From Candidatus Rifleibacteriota bacterium (GTDB lineage Bacteria; Muiribacteriota; Ozemobacteria; Ozemobacterales; Ozemobacteraceae): a DNA stretch of 59,447 bases. Below are positions 18,298 to 27,288 of this stretch, piece by piece (positions within the stretch are counted from its first letter, which is position 1; each line of letters begins with the position of its first letter). Position numbers and translations under genes: made by a program. The stretch spans positions 1 through 59,447 of the forward strand of contig JAFPZP010000081.1 of NCBI GenBank assembly GCA_017417215.1. The letters run 5' to 3'. The notes under the pieces are model-generated. The model was not told the DNA's origin and ran no database searches. It saw only the letters and a list, made by a program, of their open reading frames with translations.

Positions 18298-19050
18298 TTA
18301 AACGATAAAATCCCAAATATGTTTCGTTAATTGTTGTGTTATCGGAACAATAGCTTTACCAGCCCACAAAAATACAGCAATAAAGATTATTATTGAGTAT
18401 TCTCGAGCTATTTGATAATACTTTGCTTTATATTGCTTTGGTAGCAGGTAATGAACAAGTCTGGAACCGTCTAATGGCGGTATTGGCAGTAGATTGAAAA
18501 CTGCCAGCATAACATTGATGTAGCTAATGGCAAAACAGAATTGGAAAAAGATTGTTAAATAGTCTTTGTTGTTTAAATACTGGTAAAATGACTTAAATAA
18601 TAAAGCTCCAACTAGTGCTAAGAGAAAATTGCACAAAGGACCAGCCAGAGCTACAGAAACCATTGCTCTGTCTGGCTTTTTAAAGTAATTGGCGTCGACC
18701 TGAACAGGCTTAGCCCAGCCGAAACCGCAGAAAATAAATAATAAGGTTCCCCACAAATCTAAGTGTTTCAGTGGGTTTAACGATAATCTTCCTGTTAGTC
18801 TTGGGGTAGGGTCACCAAGGAAATTAGCCATATAAGCATGGGAGAGTTCATGTAAAACAAGTGATACAACAAAAATGGGCATCACTAGTAATTTGGAACC
18901 AAACCCGGAAATAGCTGCTCCAACACCCATGGTTAGTATCCAAATAACAAGTATTATACCTAAGGTAGGCAGAACGCTTGTAACTACGTTTTTCCAGTCT
19001 GGACCGCCATTATTAGGCGCTTTAAATTCATATATTCGATATTCCGACAA
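18298..19050 (-). CDS. Site-2-protease family metalloprotease (M50)
   Basis: 250 residues with about five membrane segments. The zinc motif HExxH is present as HELSH in VVSLVLHELSHAYMANFLGD (about residues 84-103), and the second motif is NLLPIPPLDGSRL (about 200), the NPxDG equivalent. There is no PDZ or CBS domain, so it is a minimal rhomboid-sized member that cleaves proteins within the membrane. It is the last gene of the signalling operon, with its start 23 bases inside the CCA-transferase gene. The substrate is unknown; proximity to signalling genes does not prove a link. Confidence 0.9.
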   Translation of the reverse strand: MSEYRIYEFKAPNNGGPDWKNVVTSVLPTLGIILVIWILTMGVGAAISGFGSKLLVMPIFVVSLVLHELSHAYMANFLGDPTPRLTGRLSLNPLKHLDLWGTLLFIFCGFGWAKPVQVDANYFKKPDRAMVSVALAGPLCNFLLALVGALLFKSFYQYLNNKDYLTIFFQFCFAISYINVMLAVFNLLPIPPLDGSRLVHYLLPKQYKAKYYQIAREYSIIIFIAVFLWAGKAIVPITQQLTKHIWDFIV

Positions 19051-20290
19051 GGTCTAATTCCTCTTTTCTATTTAGTTCGGGGTTCTCAAGCTTTTTTTCG
19101 ATAATCTTATCCAAGATTTGTCTGATTTGAGGACCTGGTTCTATTCCTGCTTCTATAAGGTCTTTGCCAGTAATAGAAGGCTTGATTGAATATAATTCAT
19201 TAACATAAAGATTGAGTTTATTTTCTATTTCTTTATTTTTGTTTTTAAGATATAACAAAGCTAAGGTTTCAGGGCAAGTATCTTTTAAAATATTGTAAAT
19301 TTCTAATCTGGTATTTGCTAGTGACAGTTTGGTGAGTATGACTTGCCAGCTTGATAAAGTATTTACTGTTTGCAACCCGACAGAATGAGGTAAGCCAGAA
19401 TTGTTTAGAAGAGGCTGTGATTCTGTGAATGGAATAGAAGATAAGAACAATGACCAATAAACAGCAGATTCTATTATATTGGGGAATTTGGAACGAAGCC
19501 TTGTTGTCATCGATCGAACCATGCTGAAAGAAAAATCTGGTCTGGTAACTCCTTTAAAAGATTTGTGATAGTAGGCTAGCAAACCAGTAGCTCTATATCT
19601 GTTTAAAAGAGAAAGAGGGTATTTTTCCTTAAAGCATTTTTCTATTTCTGCTGCGATTCTTTTTGTGCTTAAAGAGCTTGGGTAGCTTAGTTTAATGGCT
19701 TTGTCAAATAAATATTCTGTATTGGAGTCTAATACGAACTTGAATCTATCTGCAAAACGTAAAGCGCGATAAAGCCTTGTGGGGTCGTCTAAAAAACTTT
19801 TTGAATGAAGAACTTTGATTATTCCTTCTTTTAAGTCTAGTTCTCCATTAAAGAGGTCTATCAGTTCAAATTTTTGATTTGAGTTAATAGAAAGTGCCAA
19901 GGCATTTATAGTAAAATCTCGTCGATAAAGGTCGTCTCTGATGTTGCTGAAAGATACTTCTGGAAGATCGCCTGGGTGAGGATAATATTCCTTTCTGGCA
20001 GAGCTGAAATCCAGGGTGAGATTATCTAAAAAGATATGAGCAGTATGAAAGCGTTCTATTAGCTTACATTCTGCATTAAGTTCCTGACCAACTTTTGTGG
20101 CAAAAGGAATAGCGTCTCCTTCAACCATTATATCAATATCGAAGTTGGCTTTACCTAGCAGCAAATCTCTGACGAATCCGCCGACTACATAGGCTTTCAG
20201 CCCCAGTTCTTCTGCTATTTGTCCTATTTGTGTCAGTAATTCAAGAAGTCTATTGGAATAAAGCCCTTGAATCTTTGAATCCAGAGCCAT
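19028..20290 (-). CDS. CCA-adding enzyme / poly(A) polymerase family nucleotidyltransferase
   Basis: 420 residues, class II nucleotidyltransferase. The N-terminal catalytic domain has YVVGGFVRDLLLG and DIDIMVEGD (DxD metal site), then RRDFTINALA and the LIDLFNGELDLKEGIIKVLH segment; ADRFKF belongs to the neck domain. Such enzymes add or repair the 3' CCA of tRNA; splitting into CC-adding and A-adding forms is known in some bacteria and cannot be excluded. Its ATG overlaps the stop of the HD-GYP gene by one base (TAATG), and the M50 gene overlaps its end, so it is embedded in the signalling operon. Confidence 0.9.
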   Translation of the reverse strand: MALDSKIQGLYSNRLLELLTQIGQIAEELGLKAYVVGGFVRDLLLGKANFDIDIMVEGDAIPFATKVGQELNAECKLIERFHTAHIFLDNLTLDFSSARKEYYPHPGDLPEVSFSNIRDDLYRRDFTINALALSINSNQKFELIDLFNGELDLKEGIIKVLHSKSFLDDPTRLYRALRFADRFKFVLDSNTEYLFDKAIKLSYPSSLSTKRIAAEIEKCFKEKYPLSLLNRYRATGLLAYYHKSFKGVTRPDFSFSMVRSMTTRLRSKFPNIIESAVYWSLFLSSIPFTESQPLLNNSGLPHSVGLQTVNTLSSWQVILTKLSLANTRLEIYNILKDTCPETLALLYLKNKNKEIENKLNLYVNELYSIKPSITGKDLIEAGIEPGPQIRQILDKIIEKKLENPELNRKEELDLVGISNI

Positions 20291-22482
20291 TATTTATCTA
20301 TTCCTTCTTTTTTCAGTATTTCGAAGAATACTTTAACTATAGATGGGTCTAATTGAGAACCAGCGGCTTTGAACATTTCTTTCTTTACGTATTCGAACGG
20401 GAAAGCCTTTCTATAGGGACGGTCAGCTATCATAGCATCATAGGTGTCTGCTACAGCTAGAATTCTAGCGCCTAAGGGAATTTCTGTTCCTTTAAGACCT
20501 AATGGATAGCCTTTTCCATCATATCTTTCGTGGTGGTAAAGTGTAAGAGGTGCAATATCTTTTAAAATAGCAACTCTTTCCATTATGTTAGCACCGTATT
20601 CCGGGTGTTTGTGCAGTTCTGCTATTTCTTCTTCTGTTAATTTACCCTGTTTTGATAAAATAACATCCTTAACGCCTATTTTGCCTATGTCGTGCAGTAA
20701 TCCTGCATATCTGACTGTTTCAATCTGGTCGTTGTCCAGACCTATTTCTTTGCTTATTTTAACAGCGTATTCCATAACCTTTGTGCTGTGACCATGAGTA
20801 TATGAGTCTTTAGCTTCTATGGCGGCTGCTAATGCCATAACCATAGACATATACTGTTCTTTCATGTCGGCATAAAGCTTTGCATTTTCAATTGCTATGC
20901 TGGCTTGTGAAGCAAAGGTTGAAAGTAAATCTATTTCGCTTTGAGAGAAATTCTTGGGTTTGCTTGTATAAATAGTAATTACGCCTATAGATTTATTGTG
21001 AAGAATAATAGGAACAGCGAGCAGACCAGCTATTTTTTCCTTGCGCATCAGACCTAAGAATGGGTCGTCATTAAGTTTTCTAATGTCTGTAACAGAAACA
21101 GGTCGTCGCTTTTCAAAACAGGTTCCAATAAGGCTTTCGCCTTTCTTTATAGCTTTAGAGGCTAAGAATGATTTGGACAAACCTCTCGAGGCTTTAACTT
21201 CAAGAGCCTCACCTGTATTGTCTAATAACCTGAGCTCGCAACGTAGGGCGTTTATCATTTCTATAGAGAAGCTTACGATAGAATCTAGAACTTCGTCTAA
21301 ATCAAGAGTTGAGGTGATAGACTGAGATATTTCAAAGAGAACAGATACTTCATCTATATGTCTTTCTAAGTCTAGAGTGATTCTGACGTTTTCTACTGAA
21401 GTAGCAAGCAGATTGGAAATAGTAGTCAGAGTTCTAAGATTTTCTCGACTGAATGCGTTTTTACGGCAGGTTGTTAACGTGATGAAACCTATATTCTTAC
21501 CTTGAAAGACTAATGGAACTGTTAAATATGATTTTAGTTTCCCTGAGAAAAGTTTGGAATTATTGGGGTCCTGCTTCGAGAGAAACAGCTGTTGGCGTTT
21601 TATTTGTCTGTCTTTCTGCGGAGCTAGCATATGAGAAATTTCATTCATATGAGCAGAAAGAGCGTTCAGCTTTTGAGGTTCAAGAAGATAACTGGATACG
21701 TAGTATCTTTTTTCTTCTTCATCCTTGGAGAATAAGCTTACTATTCCAATATCGAATCTGATTCTTTCGATAAGGTATTCAAAGGCTTGCCCTATGAGAG
21801 CTTCGAAGGTTCTAGATGTAGAAAGCTTTTTGGCAAGCTGGTTCAGTTGTTCCATTTGCTTGATTTGTTTTTCGCGGTCTTTAAGCAAAGTGGTGTGTTC
21901 TATTTTTAGAGCAGCAAGATTAGCTATAACTGTTGCTTCTTCTAAGTCATTTACAGAGAAAATATTTTTACTGGTGGTGTTGGCGATAACAAGCAGACCA
22001 ACGCATTGAGTTTTGGTCATTAAAGGAATAAATATAGCTGATTTGTAAGGTGTATTCTGAAAGATGCTGTCTTTGGGGTCTCCAGTAAATAAGAGTCTTT
22101 GACGCAATTCAAATGCCTTAAAAACAGCGAGATTTTCGCCAGTCAGATTTGGATTTGCTGTTTGACCATTGCCTGGGCTAGGAGCGAAACCGAATTCTTT
22201 ATCTGAATGTATTTCGTTTCTATGGTCTTCACATTTAATGAAAGAAGGTCTTCTACGGCGTTTCCCAAAGGCTGTACAAAACTCTAACTGAAATAATTCC
22301 CTGTTAAGAAGCATAATATAGCTTTCATCAGCGTTAAAAGCTTCTTTAACAGATTTAGTAATCATTTCTAAATCTTCTTTAAGCTCTCTGTTGGCAGAGA
22401 GTGCTAAAGATATTTCAGAAATAGTAGATAAACGATTAAAGCTGTCGTTTTGTTGGTTGTTAGCCTTAGTGAGTTTTTTCAT
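20290..22482 (-). CDS. GAF-GAF-GAF-HD-GYP phosphodiesterase (c-di-GMP)
   Basis: 730 residues from ATG 22482, chosen because an earlier in-frame ATG (22566) would overlap the upstream gene by 101 bases, while this start has GAAG about ten bases before it. Three GAF-like sensor modules fill about residues 20-540. The C-terminal HD-GYP domain (about 545-725) is complete: THGHSTKVM, GLLHDIGKIG and HHERYDGKGYP. HD-GYP enzymes hydrolyse cyclic di-GMP. It starts about 17 bases inside the end of the GGDEF gene, so cyclase and hydrolase are made from one message. No membrane segment is seen, so the enzyme is cytosolic. Confidence 0.92.
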   Translation of the reverse strand: MKKLTKANNQQNDSFNRLSTISEISLALSANRELKEDLEMITKSVKEAFNADESYIMLLNRELFQLEFCTAFGKRRRRPSFIKCEDHRNEIHSDKEFGFAPSPGNGQTANPNLTGENLAVFKAFELRQRLLFTGDPKDSIFQNTPYKSAIFIPLMTKTQCVGLLVIANTTSKNIFSVNDLEEATVIANLAALKIEHTTLLKDREKQIKQMEQLNQLAKKLSTSRTFEALIGQAFEYLIERIRFDIGIVSLFSKDEEEKRYYVSSYLLEPQKLNALSAHMNEISHMLAPQKDRQIKRQQLFLSKQDPNNSKLFSGKLKSYLTVPLVFQGKNIGFITLTTCRKNAFSRENLRTLTTISNLLATSVENVRITLDLERHIDEVSVLFEISQSITSTLDLDEVLDSIVSFSIEMINALRCELRLLDNTGEALEVKASRGLSKSFLASKAIKKGESLIGTCFEKRRPVSVTDIRKLNDDPFLGLMRKEKIAGLLAVPIILHNKSIGVITIYTSKPKNFSQSEIDLLSTFASQASIAIENAKLYADMKEQYMSMVMALAAAIEAKDSYTHGHSTKVMEYAVKISKEIGLDNDQIETVRYAGLLHDIGKIGVKDVILSKQGKLTEEEIAELHKHPEYGANIMERVAILKDIAPLTLYHHERYDGKGYPLGLKGTEIPLGARILAVADTYDAMIADRPYRKAFPFEYVKKEMFKAAGSQLDPSIVKVFFEILKKEGIDK

Positions 22483-24583
22483 AATGTACTTCAGGTTTAT
22501 TATAGCTTTGAACCTGATTTCTTCCTTCTTCTTTAGCTTTGTATAATGCTTGGTCTGCTGCTTCAATCAAGTCTGAAGTTTTATTACATTTTGTTACTGA
22601 AACACATGAAACTCCGATAGAAAGAGTGACTTTAAGCTTTTTGTCGCCTTCTTGAATATAAGAAGATTCAACTTTTTTTCTTATACGTTCTGCGAAGCTT
22701 GCAGCACCTTCTAGTGAGGTTTCTGGCAATATTACTCCGAATTCTTCACCGCCATATCTGGCAACGGTATCGATCTGTTCACGCATAGAAGATTTAAATA
22801 TAGCAGAAACATGTTTTAAAACTTTATCTCCTACAAGATGACCATAGGTATCGTTGAACTTTTTAAAGAAGTCTATATCAATAATCATTAATGATAGAGG
22901 CTTATTATAGCGTTCAGATCTTGTAAATTCCTGTAAAAGTGTTTCCTGGAAAAATCTATGATTATAAAGCTCTGTTAATGGGTCGGTAAATGCAAGTTTT
23001 TCTGTTCGCTTATGAATCAGCGCATTTTTAATGCTTGTAATGAATATGCCAGTGAACTGAGAAGTTATATCAAGTTCGTGAGAGGTGAAAGCCTGATTTT
23101 CTTTTCTCGCTAAGTGTATAAGCCCTTTAACACTATTCCCAAGAATTATTGGAAGATGGAGAACGTTTTTAAATGATGAAACCGGTTTGTCGTTGTGGCT
23201 TTGCGGATTAAAGAATGTTGAGGTTACGTTATTTTCGCTTATTACAGGTTCACTGGGGTATTCCTTGAATAAGTTGATGATACTGCTGCTGAGATGTTTC
23301 TGATATTTGAGTGATATAGGTTCAGAAGGCTGAACAATAAGTTTGTATTCAGTGTCTAATTCATCATAAAGCAATATGGAAATAGTTGTAAAAGAAATAA
23401 CTTTATTGAATTGATTAAAGGCTTTTTGCAAAATAACATAGGGATCAAGAGTTGAGCCTAGGTCTTTGCTGATTTCAAAGAAAATCTTGTTTCTTTCAGC
23501 ACTTTCTCTGAGAATTTCTTTGTCGTCGCGAATGGTTTTAAGCATTTTTTCTCTAGAGATAGCACTAGAAATATTATGAGAAATAACCTGCAAAAATCTG
23601 TAATGTTTATTAGTCATTATTTCGTCATCTTCAACAAAATTACGGCTGACTATCAGGAAATATAATCCGTTGTCCTGTATATAAAGCGGAATACAGTACA
23701 TTTCGTTTGTTTCTTTTCCATCATCAAAAAGAAGTGTTACGGGAGTATCTTCGGGGTTGTTGCCCAAAAATGAAGAGTTATCAAGAAGTTTCCTTCTTAT
23801 TCGTTCAGAAGCAGACTTGAACATTTCTTCAAGCTGACTTTGTTTTAAGCTGTGAGAGGCGATTATTTCAAATTTCTTTTGCTTTTTATTTGTAGTTTTG
23901 GAATCGTTATCAATGTATTTTATGATGGCGGAACGTTTCATTCCCAACTCTTTAGAGAGCTCTACAAGAAACTCTTCCAATCTTCCTTTGAAATCATTTG
24001 ATTCAGAAAGCAGATTAGACATCTGGTAAAGGGCAGATATTTCTTTGCGGTTGGTTTCAATCTTTTCCAATAAGGTTTCTTTGTCTATTAAACTGGCAAT
24101 GAAGGCGTTGATTCCGCTGAGCTTTACTAAATCGTCTTCAGTAAATGATTCTTGTTGAGGTGTTCTATTAAGATTTATGACACCAATCGTTTTTTTGCTG
24201 ATAGTTAAAGGAACAGACATAAAAGAACTATTGTCATTCCCACGGCTGAATTTAATTTTAGACAGATTGCCTTTTGAATTATTACCGAAAATGATTGGTT
24301 TGCCAGAGCTAAAGACTTTTGCAGCTATTGAATCACTTTTTGATACTTTAGTTGTCTTTTCTTTGATTAAACCTTTGGCTAAGACAGGATGAGTGGATGA
24401 AGCATAGAGTTTAAGACTGTCATCTTCTTTGTCGTAAACCATAATAGAGCCGAAGGCCGCTTCCATGTAATCTAAGGTCTGTGATATTATGTTCTGAACA
24501 AGCAGACGAAGGTCTGTTGCTTCTGCTGCTTTTTCAGCCAGAACTGCATAAATATTCTTATCTTTAATAGTTTTTTTAGTCAT
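22466..24583 (-). CDS. GAF-GGDEF diguanylate cyclase
   Basis: 705 residues. GAF-like modules occupy about 15-170, 185-345 and 365-525, and the GGDEF domain about 530-695. The signature is RYGGEEF with GGEEF at 611-615, and the metal/substrate segment IIDIDFFKKFNDTYGH (568-583) is intact, so it should make cyclic di-GMP. The inhibitory RxxD site expected just before GGEEF is not in place: R601 is one residue too far from D605. Product inhibition may therefore be weak. It overlaps the phosphatase gene by 8 bases upstream and the HD-GYP gene downstream. The protein is cytosolic, with no membrane helix. Confidence 0.92.
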   Translation of the reverse strand: MTKKTIKDKNIYAVLAEKAAEATDLRLLVQNIISQTLDYMEAAFGSIMVYDKEDDSLKLYASSTHPVLAKGLIKEKTTKVSKSDSIAAKVFSSGKPIIFGNNSKGNLSKIKFSRGNDNSSFMSVPLTISKKTIGVINLNRTPQQESFTEDDLVKLSGINAFIASLIDKETLLEKIETNRKEISALYQMSNLLSESNDFKGRLEEFLVELSKELGMKRSAIIKYIDNDSKTTNKKQKKFEIIASHSLKQSQLEEMFKSASERIRRKLLDNSSFLGNNPEDTPVTLLFDDGKETNEMYCIPLYIQDNGLYFLIVSRNFVEDDEIMTNKHYRFLQVISHNISSAISREKMLKTIRDDKEILRESAERNKIFFEISKDLGSTLDPYVILQKAFNQFNKVISFTTISILLYDELDTEYKLIVQPSEPISLKYQKHLSSSIINLFKEYPSEPVISENNVTSTFFNPQSHNDKPVSSFKNVLHLPIILGNSVKGLIHLARKENQAFTSHELDITSQFTGIFITSIKNALIHKRTEKLAFTDPLTELYNHRFFQETLLQEFTRSERYNKPLSLMIIDIDFFKKFNDTYGHLVGDKVLKHVSAIFKSSMREQIDTVARYGGEEFGVILPETSLEGAASFAERIRKKVESSYIQEGDKKLKVTLSIGVSCVSVTKCNKTSDLIEAADQALYKAKEEGRNQVQSYNKPEVHYEKTH

Positions 24584-27080
24584 TGCTGCCTTTACCTCTA
24601 TATTTTATTGTCAAAACAGTCAAGTCATCATGGGCGTCTGCACCTTCGCGCCAATCCTGACAAGCTGATATAAGTGCTTTTGTTATTGTTTCAGCTTTTT
24701 CATTTGAATTTTCAGTGAAAATGTCGCTGATTCTTTCTGTACCGAACATTTCGCCATTATGATTTATTTCTTCGTAAAGACCGTCTGTGAACATTACGAA
24801 AGAATCACCCGGAGCCAGTTTGAATGAAATAGATTCAAAAGGCATGATTGGTGGGTCGAAAAGACCTAATGGCATACCTTTCTTAGGAGTTACTTTTTCA
24901 TTTTTATTCATGTGTCTAACTAATAGTGGACCATGACCTGCAGATGCAAATTCGCATTCACCAGTGGAAATATCAATAGCAACAAGCTGGAGGGTGACAA
25001 ATTTGCCATCCATTTCTTCCATTTCTGCGGAAAGGTATTTATTGGCTTTTTTCAAGATATTAATAATATTAGATTCTTCATGAGCCAGGGTTTTAATAAT
25101 AGTTTGAGCAATAGCCATAATTATTGCGGCTGAAGAGCCTTTGCCAGAAACGTCGCCTAATAATACCAGCAGTCTTCCGTCACAGAGCTTAACGGTTTCA
25201 AATAAGTCACCGCCGACTTCTTTAGCAGGAATACTTTCTCCATACATATCTATTTCTTGAGGCAGACGTTTGAAATCCTTTTCTGTAGGCATTAAGGACA
25301 TTTGAATTTCTCTGGCGTTTTTATTTAGAAGTTCACGTTCCTGGGTTTCGCTAAGAATGCCGACATTATTTATGCCTTCGGCTACCAGATCTGTTATTTC
25401 TTCAAGAAATCTTTTATCGCTTAGAGAAAAAGACTTCTTGTTTTCTTTGTTGTTAACATTGATAACACCGGTAACTTTTCTATTTGAACTTCCTATTCCC
25501 GTAATTAAAGGAACAGACAAGAGCGACTTAGTATGATATGTGGTTTCATGCTGTTCTTTAAACAATCTTTCAAGATTTTCTATGTCTTCATCTGGAAAAT
25601 TGCTATGAATTTCTTCTAAGTCATCTAAGTTCTTTATATAAAGAGTCTTACCATATTTAACAACCAGGCCTGAGATAGAATCTTCAATTAGCTGTTTGGT
25701 TTCGTTTGGAACAACAGAGTTTGAATGACCCTGTCCCTTCTTTAAAATAAGATATTTTCTGCTGGGGTCGACTTCCATGTAAGAGATAATGCCTACATTG
25801 AGATGGTCAGAAATGACCTTTATCATTTTATCCTGCATCACATTAGGGTCGGATATATTCTTTATAATATCTTTAAATTCTGTTATTGAAGATATTCTGT
25901 TGGCTTCGTTGTCTGCTTCTTGCAGATGGAAACCTATTTTTTCTTCCAGTCTATCTGAAATTGCTACAATTTCATCCTTGGTAAGCGGATGATTTAATTC
26001 AGAGTCAAAAATAACAAGAGCGCGAGAATACTTGCTGGGTGTAGAAGTTAATGAAGTTGTTGGAGTTAATGGAAATATGTAACTAATAGGTAAATTGATT
26101 TCCCTATTGGTATTGTCTAAAGGATCGGACTTTTCAGCTTTTTTTAAAGCATCTAGTATTTTCGGACAGTTTCGAAGTTGTTCTATGGTGACTGGAGCAG
26201 CTTTCCATGGATCAAGACTTGCTGTTTTTTCTAAAACATCTTTATCTCCAATATAAGTATAAATAGCGCCTTCCTTCTGATCGAAAACCTCAGAAATAAA
26301 AATTGCAAGATCTTTCAAAATCTGAGTAGCATCCTTAGGGTTATCAAGATTACTGATACGTGTGTCTATTGCTTCGATAGTTTCTTTTAGGCGGTCGTTT
26401 AACGCTATTTTTCTGGTAAGATAAAGATGGCTGAAATAAATCCCGAGTTGGTTGGCTATAATTGTAATAATTTGACTTAAGCCTTTATCATGCTCATTAT
26501 ATATTATTTTCCAAGCCTGCTGCTGTGTGGTGATTATTCCTAGATAGCCAAAGTTTATATCTTCTTCTTCATTAAGATTTTCCTTTAAATTATTATTTGT
26601 AGAGCAGGGGAGGACAACTGATCCGAGGTCTGATGAAACCTTGTCTTCGTGGTCAATAAACTTGGTTTGAATTATTATAGAGTCTGAGTCTTTATTCTTA
26701 AATGCTGGTATCTGCTCCCGTAAGCTATCTTGAAGACTGCTGTCATATTCTCCTTCGTTGTTTGTAGGCTTTATAATATATTCGTTATAATAGCCTGGTG
26801 CTGCTTTTTGGATAATGCCGATTGCTTCAAAGGAAAACTCTTTTTGTAATTTTTTCAGCAAAGGTTCAAGAACCTTACTGTCTTCTTCAAACCAAATTTT
26901 GGATTGGCTCTGTTTAAACATCATGTCATTGGGGCCAATATTTAGCTTTGGAGCTGTATTGTTGGTAGATAATAGGTGTTGAAGTTCTAATAGAAGTTCT
27001 ATAGTACTAGCAGGAGTTTCAAATTTTTTAGCTTCTATGTTAGTGGTTATATTTTCTTGACTGTTTTTTAAATCAGACAT
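24576..27080 (-). CDS. GAF / SpoIIE-type serine phosphatase (PP2C family)
   Basis: 834 residues. GAF-like sensor modules lie at about 70-240, 255-400 and 415-600. The C-terminal PPM/SpoIIE phosphatase domain (about 615-830) has IPAKEVGGDLFE and LLGDVSGKGSSAAI for metal binding, then FASAGHGPLLVR, FTDGLYE and DAHDDLTVLTI. Such phosphatases usually act on anti-anti-sigma (STAS) partners in partner switching; no STAS or anti-sigma kinase gene is in the window. It is the first gene of a five-gene overlapping operon and shares its sensor type with the two cyclic-di-GMP enzymes that follow. Confidence 0.92.
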   Translation of the reverse strand: MSDLKNSQENITTNIEAKKFETPASTIELLLELQHLLSTNNTAPKLNIGPNDMMFKQSQSKIWFEEDSKVLEPLLKKLQKEFSFEAIGIIQKAAPGYYNEYIIKPTNNEGEYDSSLQDSLREQIPAFKNKDSDSIIIQTKFIDHEDKVSSDLGSVVLPCSTNNNLKENLNEEEDINFGYLGIITTQQQAWKIIYNEHDKGLSQIITIIANQLGIYFSHLYLTRKIALNDRLKETIEAIDTRISNLDNPKDATQILKDLAIFISEVFDQKEGAIYTYIGDKDVLEKTASLDPWKAAPVTIEQLRNCPKILDALKKAEKSDPLDNTNREINLPISYIFPLTPTTSLTSTPSKYSRALVIFDSELNHPLTKDEIVAISDRLEEKIGFHLQEADNEANRISSITEFKDIIKNISDPNVMQDKMIKVISDHLNVGIISYMEVDPSRKYLILKKGQGHSNSVVPNETKQLIEDSISGLVVKYGKTLYIKNLDDLEEIHSNFPDEDIENLERLFKEQHETTYHTKSLLSVPLITGIGSSNRKVTGVINVNNKENKKSFSLSDKRFLEEITDLVAEGINNVGILSETQERELLNKNAREIQMSLMPTEKDFKRLPQEIDMYGESIPAKEVGGDLFETVKLCDGRLLVLLGDVSGKGSSAAIIMAIAQTIIKTLAHEESNIINILKKANKYLSAEMEEMDGKFVTLQLVAIDISTGECEFASAGHGPLLVRHMNKNEKVTPKKGMPLGLFDPPIMPFESISFKLAPGDSFVMFTDGLYEEINHNGEMFGTERISDIFTENSNEKAETITKALISACQDWREGADAHDDLTVLTIKYRGKGSND

Positions 27081-27238
27081 AAAGAAAAAGATTCCTTAGC
27101 CATCTATTTTGTTTTAGAATTTGTTTGCTAAGTTATCTTATCATATAGAGCTTGTGTTTTCTAGTGCCTCTCTCCTTTTGTTATAAAGATTTTTAAAATT
27201 GTGTACATTATTTTAAACTTTTAAAAAACTTTTTATTA

Positions 27239-27266
27239 TTGCCAAAGTATATATATTTGGTATAAT
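27239..27266 (+). promoter_or_regulatory. Promoter of the LysM-M23 operon
   Basis: TTGCCA (27239-27244), 16-base spacer, TATAAT (27261-27266), then GAGG and ATG 27289. It is the only strong promoter in the 208-base divergent gap between the phosphatase operon and this gene. Confidence 0.75.
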
Positions 27267-27288
27267 GAACAAAATGTGAGGTTTAAAT

